Shown here one piece after another: positions 19,864 to 24,522 of a stretch of 24,522 bases of DNA. The translations under genes and the position numbers were made by a program. This stretch comes from Bacillota bacterium. GTDB taxonomy: Bacteria > Bacillota > Clostridia > Christensenellales > SZUA-584. Every line of letters starts with the position of its first letter. Position 1 is the stretch's first letter. The stretch spans positions 1 to 24,522 of the forward strand of contig JAEWTL010000047.1 in the NCBI GenBank assembly GCA_023459495.1, read 5' to 3'. The notes beneath the pieces are model-generated. The model did not search any database. It was not told the DNA's origin and saw only the letters and a list, made by a program, of their open reading frames with translations.

Positions 19864-21711
19864 CTACTTCTTCAAATACACTGACAGTACCGCGATGTCC
19901 GCGGGGGACACGCCGGAGATGCGCATGGCCTGTCCCAACGTCTCGGGCCGGGCCGCGGCAAGCTTGGCCGCCGCCTCCAGCCGCAATCCCTTGATCGTGG
20001 TGTAGTCGATACCGTCCGGCAACCGCTTCTTTTCCAGCGAAGCGCTGCGTTCCACCTGCCGTCGTTGCTTATCGATGTACCCCGCGTACCGGATCTGCGT
20101 CTCCAGACTCAGCGCCGCGTCGCCGGTTAACTCCCCGCCGCACAGCGCTTTGATATCATCGTATCCAATGCCGGGCCTCATCAGCAGCGTATCCGCCTTC
20201 ACCACGGACTTCAGCGGCTCCTGTTCCTTGGCTGCCAGCAATGCGTTGGCACGCATAAGGTCCACCGTGCAGGCGGCAAGCCGTGCCCGTTCCTGCTCGA
20301 TCGCCTCGCGCTTGCGCATGTACGCGTCGTAGCGCGCATCGTTCACCAGCCCCACGCGGCGGCCCATCTCCGTTAAGCGCGTATCGGCGTTGTCCTGCCG
20401 CAGCAACAGCCGAAACTCCGCCCGCGCGGTCATCATGCGATACGGCTCGCTCGTTCCCTTGGTCACCAAATCGTCGATCAGCACGCCCGCGTACGCGTCG
20501 CTGCGCGAGAGAATCAGCGGCTCTTCTTCCTTTATATATTGTGCGGCGTTGATACCGGCCACAACACCTTGTGCCGCAGCCTCCTCGTAGCCCGAAGTAC
20601 CGTTGATCTGCCCCGCGCAGAACAGGCCGCGCACATCCAGAAGCTCCAGCGAGCTTTTCAGCTGCATGGGATCGATGCAGTCGTATTCGATGGCATATGC
20701 CGTACGCATGAACACCGCGTTCTCCAGCCCCGGCACGGTGTGATATATCTGCTTCTGCACTTCCTCGGGCAATGAGCTGCTCATGCCCTGGATGTACATC
20801 TCATGTGTCCACTCACCCTCCGGCTCGATGAATATCTGGTGGCGTTCTTTGTCCGGGAACTTGACCACCTTGTCCTCGATGGACGGGCAATACCTTGGCC
20901 CGCGCCCCTTGATCTCGCCGCTGTAGAGCGGACTGCGGTGAATGTTGGCGCGGATGATGTCGTGCGTTTTCTCGTTGGTGTAGGTTAAATAACAGGGAAC
21001 CTGCTTTCGCGTGCCGCTGGCAGTCATAAACGAAAAATACTTCGGAATTTCATCCCCGTACTGCGGCTCGGTTTTTGAAAAATCAATGCTGCGTGCGTCC
21101 ACGCGGGCCGGAGTGCCCGTCTTGAACCGCTGCAGACGAAGGCCTAACTCCGTCAAGTCCAGCTTGTCCGCAGGCGCAAGTCCCGACGGCCCCTGGTACG
21201 CTGCAAACTCGCCCACGATCACCCGGGACTTTAAATATACGCCGGTGCACAGTACCACCGCGCGGGTTTGATACACCGCGCCAAGGCTCGTCTCCACGCC
21301 CGTGACGCATCCGCCCTGCGCAAGGATACGCGAAACCTCCGCGCTGACGATGTGCAGGTGGTCGGTGTTCTCCAGCGTCCACTTCATCACCTGCTGATAA
21401 TGCTTCTTGTCCTGCTGCGAGCGCAATGACTGCACCGCCGCGCCTTTGGATGTGTTAAGCATCTTGAGCTGCAGATATGCCGCATCAGCGCAAAGGCCCA
21501 TCTGCCCGCCTAAGGCGTCCACCTCCCGCACGAGATGTCCCTTGCTCGTACCGCCGATGGACGGGTTGCACGCCATCAGCGCGATGCCGTCCAGATTGAT
21601 GGTCAGCAGCAGCGTTTTCATGCCCAGTCGCGCGGCAGCCAGCGCAGCCTCGCAGCCCGCGTGGCCCGCGCCCACCACCGCCACATCATATTTTCCCGCT
21701 TCGTACGCCAT
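19864..21711 (-). CDS. mnmG: tRNA uridine-5-carboxymethylaminomethyl modification protein MnmG (GidA)
   Basis: An FAD- and NADH-using partner of MnmE; the complex adds the cmnm5 (or related) group to U34 of certain tRNAs. The 615-residue protein shows the N-terminal dinucleotide fold VVGAGHAGCEA (12-22), the signature ACNPSIGGTSKGHLVREVDALGG, the PTGPRYCPSIEDK-like GRGPRYCPSIEDKVVKFPD segment, GQINGTSGYEEAAAQG, and a C-terminal helical domain that binds MnmE (SGVSPADIAVLSVYL). Length matches the family. The ATG at 21709-21711 lies 2 bases after the mnmE stop, so the two are co-transcribed and probably coupled. Repeats, not rsmG, follow it. Confidence 0.97.
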   Translation of the reverse strand: MAYEAGKYDVAVVGAGHAGCEAALAAARLGMKTLLLTINLDGIALMACNPSIGGTSKGHLVREVDALGGQMGLCADAAYLQLKMLNTSKGAAVQSLRSQQDKKHYQQVMKWTLENTDHLHIVSAEVSRILAQGGCVTGVETSLGAVYQTRAVVLCTGVYLKSRVIVGEFAAYQGPSGLAPADKLDLTELGLRLQRFKTGTPARVDARSIDFSKTEPQYGDEIPKYFSFMTASGTRKQVPCYLTYTNEKTHDIIRANIHRSPLYSGEIKGRGPRYCPSIEDKVVKFPDKERHQIFIEPEGEWTHEMYIQGMSSSLPEEVQKQIYHTVPGLENAVFMRTAYAIEYDCIDPMQLKSSLELLDVRGLFCAGQINGTSGYEEAAAQGVVAGINAAQYIKEEEPLILSRSDAYAGVLIDDLVTKGTSEPYRMMTARAEFRLLLRQDNADTRLTEMGRRVGLVNDARYDAYMRKREAIEQERARLAACTVDLMRANALLAAKEQEPLKSVVKADTLLMRPGIGYDDIKALCGGELTGDAALSLETQIRYAGYIDKQRRQVERSASLEKKRLPDGIDYTTIKGLRLEAAAKLAAARPETLGQAMRISGVSPADIAVLSVYLKK

Positions 21712-21713
21712 AT

Positions 21714-23048
21714 CTATTTCCCTAAACAGAAGGTGTCAAACACTTCGTTGATGATTGCCTCCGGGGCTGTGACGCCCGTGATCTCGCCGAGCCGCTCCCA
21801 CGCCTCGCGGATATCGATGGTCACACAGTCGAGGTCGGTTTCGTCAAAAGCTTCGATCGCAGCAGACAGGCTCTCTGCCGCTGCAGAAAGACAGCGCGCG
21901 TGCCGGTCGCTCGTGATTACCACGTCGTCGGCGTCGGATATATGCGGCGGCTGAATCTGTGCCAGCAGCGTGTCCACGCCCTGCCCGGTCTTCGCGCTCA
22001 CCTCCGCGATATCCCGCCCGAAAGCTTTCCGCACCTTGTCCGACGAGGTCTTCGGCGCAAGGTCGCTCTTGTTCAGCACCACCAATACGTTCTCGCCCAA
22101 AGCCGCAAACGCTTCTTTGTCCTCCGGCAGGATACCCGCCGACCGGTCGATCACAAACAGCGTCAGGTCCGCTTCCGCCGCGGCCCGTTTTGCGCGCTCC
22201 ACACCAATGCGCTCGGCCTCGTCCGCCGCCTTGCGCAGCCCGGCCGTATCGATGAAGCGCAGCAGCACGCCGTCCTTCATCACCCGTTCATCCACCGTGT
22301 CGCGCGTGGTGCCCGGCGTGTCCGTTACGATGGCGCGCTCCGTACCGGAAAGCGCATTGAGCAGCGAGGACTTGCCCACGTTGGGCCGCCCCGCAATGGC
22401 CACGGTATAGCCTTCCTTCAGCACGCGGCCGGACGCAAACGTAGCCGCCAGCCGCCGCGCCTCGTCCCGCGCCTTCAATAAACGCGGCAGCGCGTCGCGC
22501 TTCACGTCCGCCTCAATATCCTCCTCGGGATATTCGATGCCCGCCTCGATGATCGCGAGTGCGTCAGTTAAAAGCTGCTGCATGTCGTCGATACGGCGCT
22601 TCAGCCCGCCTGAGAGCTGCCGCAGCGCAGCGTCCGCCGCGGCCTGCGAGCATGCGCCGATCAGCTCCATCACCGCGCCCGCTTCGGATAGATCCATCTT
22701 GCCGTTTTCAAACGCGCGCTTTGTGAATTCACCCGGCTGCGCGAGCCGCGCGCCGGTTTGCGCCAGCGCGTCCAGCACGCCCGCCATCACCGCCCGTCCG
22801 CCGTGGCAATAGATTTCCACCATGTCCTCGCCCGTGTAAGAGCGTGGCGCGAAGAATTTGACCGCCATCGCATCGTCGACGCGGCGTCCGCCGGTTTCAA
22901 TATATCCATGCCGCATGACGCCGTGCTGCATATTTTTTTCCGTATATATTGCGTCCAGCGCGCGGTGCGCCTGTTTGCCCGAGACGCGCACCACGGCAAT
23001 TGCGCCTCCCGCGGGCGCGGCCGGAGCAAAGATCGTATCGCTATCCAC
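21714..23048 (-). CDS. mnmE: tRNA modification GTPase MnmE (TrmE)
   Basis: A K+-activated GTPase that forms the tRNA wobble-uridine modification complex with MnmG. The 444-residue protein has the N-terminal tetrahydrofolate-binding domain (1-120, with GGAIAVVRVSG), a helical domain, and the inserted G domain: G1 GRPNVGKS (220-227), G2 DTPGTTRD (243-250), G3 DTAG (267-270), G4 NKSD (326-329). The C-terminal CLGK (441-444) carries the catalytic Cys. The start is GTG at 23046-23048 with AGGGG 7 bases upstream. In many Firmicutes rnpA, yidC and jag precede it; here a divergent collagen-like gene occupies that place, so the usual cluster is broken. No clear sigma-A -35 is visible upstream, although a TATGAT hexamer lies near 23078. 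Confidence 0.97.
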   Translation of the reverse strand: MDSDTIFAPAAPAGGAIAVVRVSGKQAHRALDAIYTEKNMQHGVMRHGYIETGGRRVDDAMAVKFFAPRSYTGEDMVEIYCHGGRAVMAGVLDALAQTGARLAQPGEFTKRAFENGKMDLSEAGAVMELIGACSQAAADAALRQLSGGLKRRIDDMQQLLTDALAIIEAGIEYPEEDIEADVKRDALPRLLKARDEARRLAATFASGRVLKEGYTVAIAGRPNVGKSSLLNALSGTERAIVTDTPGTTRDTVDERVMKDGVLLRFIDTAGLRKAADEAERIGVERAKRAAAEADLTLFVIDRSAGILPEDKEAFAALGENVLVVLNKSDLAPKTSSDKVRKAFGRDIAEVSAKTGQGVDTLLAQIQPPHISDADDVVITSDRHARCLSAAAESLSAAIEAFDETDLDCVTIDIREAWERLGEITGVTAPEAIINEVFDTFCLGK

Positions 23049-23242
23049 AGTTTATCCCCTGTGCGTTTTTTCGCGCCTATCATACCACAGTTTGCACGGT
23101 TTGCATATGTCAGGAGCGGCGGCGGCCATCAAAATAACCATTAAGCCGAGGTTATTCCTTTTTACAACTTAAGTGTCACGGTAGCACGCCGGGCCAATCT
23201 GCATAGTATAAATTAGCCTTTATGTATACGGAGGAGAAAAAT

Positions 23243-24217
23243 ATGAGTCAATACTGTTCTTATAAGTACGGCCAGTACGATTGCCGCTCTCCGCATGGCA
23301 TCTGTCCGCCGGGACCTCCCGGGCCTCCGGGGCCGCGCGGATATCCTGGGCCTCCGGGGCCGCAGGGCATACAAGGGCCAATGGGTGCGCAGGGCCGCCA
23401 GGGCATTATCGGCCCCACCGGGCCGCAGGGCATTCAGGGGCCCGCCGGGCCTGTCGGCTCTCAGGGCGTTACCGGGCCAACCGGTGCGCAAGGCGCTGCC
23501 GGAGCAACCGGACCGACCGGGACGCAGGGAGTTACAGGCGGAACTGGAGTGCAGGGAGCAACCGGGCCAACCGGCTCTCAGGGCATTACCGGGCCAACCG
23601 GTGCGCAAGGCGCTGCTGGGGAACCCGGCATACAAGGAGCAACCGGACCGACCGGCTCTCAAGGCATTACCGGGCCGACTGGCGCACAGGGAGCTACTGG
23701 AGCAACCGGACCCACAGGGCCTTCCTTCCCGCAAAGCTTTGTGCAGCTTTTTGACCGCAACTATACCAACGAGGTATCGGCTAACGGCACGCTGTTGAAT
23801 TTATCGAATGCGGGTATCAATCCGCTCTATACCACCGGCGGGTATTCGCTATCCACGGCGACCGTAACCAACGATACCTTAAGTCTGCCGGGGCCGGGGC
23901 TCTACCATATCGATGTATCTCTCAAGGCCAGCTTTCTGTATGCCACGGAGCTGACGTTCGGCACATCCTACCAGATTCTTTTTAACATGCTGAATGAAGC
24001 CAACACGACGATCAACTCGCTTGTCTACGAGGGTATGGTGCCGAACGATTTTGATACGTCGATCGGAGAAACGCTGCTGTCATTGTCGTTTCTGTACAAC
24101 ACGGCTGCGCTTAGTCCGGCCCTGCGGATCGAATTGGGCAATTTCAATTTCAGCCTCGCGTTTGAAAATCAGTTGAGCGCCTTTGATATTATTCTGGTGG
24201 TGCAGAAGTGGCAGTGA
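23243..24217 (+). CDS. Collagen-like (Gly-X-Y) surface protein, BclA type
   Basis: A 324-residue protein. Residues 1-23 form a short head with Cys5, Cys14 and Cys21 and several Tyr. Residues 24-161 contain 46 uninterrupted Gly-X-Y triplets, rich in GPT, GAT, GSQ and GIT, with a 27-residue repeat (GSQGITGPTGAQGA at 111 and again at 138). Residues about 162-324 form a beta-rich C-terminal domain ending AFDIILVVQKWQ, of the trimerising BclA-C or C1q-like kind. Such proteins form triple-helical filaments on spore coats or exosporia. No signal peptide is visible, which fits a mother-cell spore protein. I chose the ATG at 23243 because GGAGGAG lies 6 bases upstream; an ATG at 23222 precedes that site. 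The role is inferred from architecture. Confidence 0.85.
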   Translation: MSQYCSYKYGQYDCRSPHGICPPGPPGPPGPRGYPGPPGPQGIQGPMGAQGRQGIIGPTGPQGIQGPAGPVGSQGVTGPTGAQGAAGATGPTGTQGVTGGTGVQGATGPTGSQGITGPTGAQGAAGEPGIQGATGPTGSQGITGPTGAQGATGATGPTGPSFPQSFVQLFDRNYTNEVSANGTLLNLSNAGINPLYTTGGYSLSTATVTNDTLSLPGPGLYHIDVSLKASFLYATELTFGTSYQILFNMLNEANTTINSLVYEGMVPNDFDTSIGETLLSLSFLYNTAALSPALRIELGNFNFSLAFENQLSAFDIILVVQKWQ

Positions 24218-24246
24218 ACCACAACAGCGGGGTTATAGACCATAAA

Positions 24247-24269
24247 GGGCTTCCGCGAAACGGAAGCCC
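24247..24269 (+). terminator. Hairpin after the collagen-like gene
   Basis: A perfect 9-bp stem (GGGCTTCCG with CGGAAGCCC, loop CGAAA) 29 bases after the stop. There is no T-run directly after it, so its strength as a terminator is uncertain. Confidence 0.55.
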
Positions 24270-24289
24270 AGCTTGTCAAAAAAGTTAAA

Positions 24290-24395
24290 CTCGCCTCCCT
24301 CAGACGATCCACCCCAAAAAGCTCCGCTTTTCGGGGACCCCGGCGAGGGAGGTGGCGCGACTAGCGAAAGCTGAACCAGCGCCGGAGGGAGTGAC
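24290..24395. repeat. CGCCTCCCTC/GAGGGAGG-type palindromic repeat
   Basis: The arms TCGCCTCCCTC (24291-24301) and GAGGGAGGTGGCGCG face each other around an inner hairpin CCCC-AAAAAGC-TCC-GCTTTTC-GGGG. A further GCGCCGGAGGGAG closes the block. There is no coding potential. It separates the collagen-like gene from the transposase end. Confidence 0.55.
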
Positions 24396-24423
24396 ATGAT
24401 ATGAGTGGTGCCAGCTTGACAGT

Positions 24424-24522
24424 CTAAATGGCTAATAACTGGGTCTTGCGCAGCTTCTCAAAAGATTTCGGGGTCAGATACCCCAAAGCTGCATGTAACC
24501 GCTGGTACTTATAGAATACCTC
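24424..24522 (-). CDS. IS3-family transposase (orfB type), C-terminal end, partial
   Basis: The minus strand is open from the window edge to TAG at 24424-24426, giving 32 residues, including FYKYQRLHAALGYLTP and then KSFEKLRKTQLLAI. The RLH-x2-LGYLTP-x2-FE pattern is the usual C-terminus of the DDE integrase-type orfB of IS3-family elements (IS150/IS3-like). The body of the gene lies beyond the right edge. The inverted repeat of the element should lie between here and about 24300 but could not be identified. Confidence 0.75.
   Translation of the reverse strand, partial: EVFYKYQRLHAALGYLTPKSFEKLRKTQLLAI

Noticed and set aside
23190..23209. Sigma-K or sigma-E promoter for the collagen-like gene
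   Set aside because: CATAGTATA resembles a -10, but no -35 is found at the right spacing, so it is not listed as a feature.
23213..23734. 173-residue frame antisense to the Gly-X-Y repeats
   Set aside because: The Ser/Arg/Gly repeat is simply the complement of the collagen codons.

Overview
The window reads as a stretch of chromosome from a Firmicutes (clostridial-type) bacterium of fairly high GC content. Supporting signs are strong AGGAGG-type ribosome binding sites with ATG, GTG and TTG starts, textbook TTGACA-N17-TATAAT promoters, the conserved tilS-hpt-ftsH gene order, a GlpP antiterminator, a type III glutamine synthetase, a GTP-dependent PEP carboxykinase and a collagen-like surface protein of the spore-coat/exosporium type. 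The exact genus cannot be read from the sequence.

Layout. Positions 1-370 hold three tandem near-consensus promoters on the minus strand plus an rRNA-type leader, so a ribosomal RNA operon almost certainly starts just beyond the left edge. Next, on the minus strand, come a membrane-anchored alpha/beta hydrolase, glycerol kinase (glpK) and its likely antiterminator glpP, each of the last two with its own promoter. A MarR regulator and a type III glutamine synthetase follow, transcribed divergently, the latter with a terminator-like hairpin in its leader. From 8641 to 10291 lies a compact plus-strand operon: a 51-residue unknown protein, a DUF2089 zinc-ribbon/HTH protein, a SHOCT-like protein, a shorter paralogue of that protein's C-terminal half, and a YvlD/holin-superfamily membrane protein. 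This resembles the Bacillus yvl genes and is the best candidate here for an under-described system. Then come a lipoprotein MsrA-MsrB fusion (+) and the minus-strand genes pckG, rsmA/ksgA, ftsH, hpt, tilS, mnmG and mnmE. A collagen-like protein gene (+) and the C-terminal end of an IS3-family transposase (-) close the window.

Functional themes. Central metabolism (glycerol entry, gluconeogenic PEP synthesis, ammonium assimilation) sits beside translation and RNA-modification housekeeping (KsgA, TilS, MnmE, MnmG), purine salvage (Hpt) and membrane or protein quality control (FtsH, Msr, yvl-like operon).

Intergenic DNA is unusually rich in short palindromic repeats: MITE-like elements with terminal inverted repeats, a 124-bp-period duplication, and three copies of a triple-hairpin repeat whose stem arms differ in sequence but stay paired. 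A perfect consensus promoter at 15242 followed by a 17-bp GAAA-capped hairpin, with no gene attached, is a small-RNA candidate. I saw no tRNA gene, CRISPR array or prophage.
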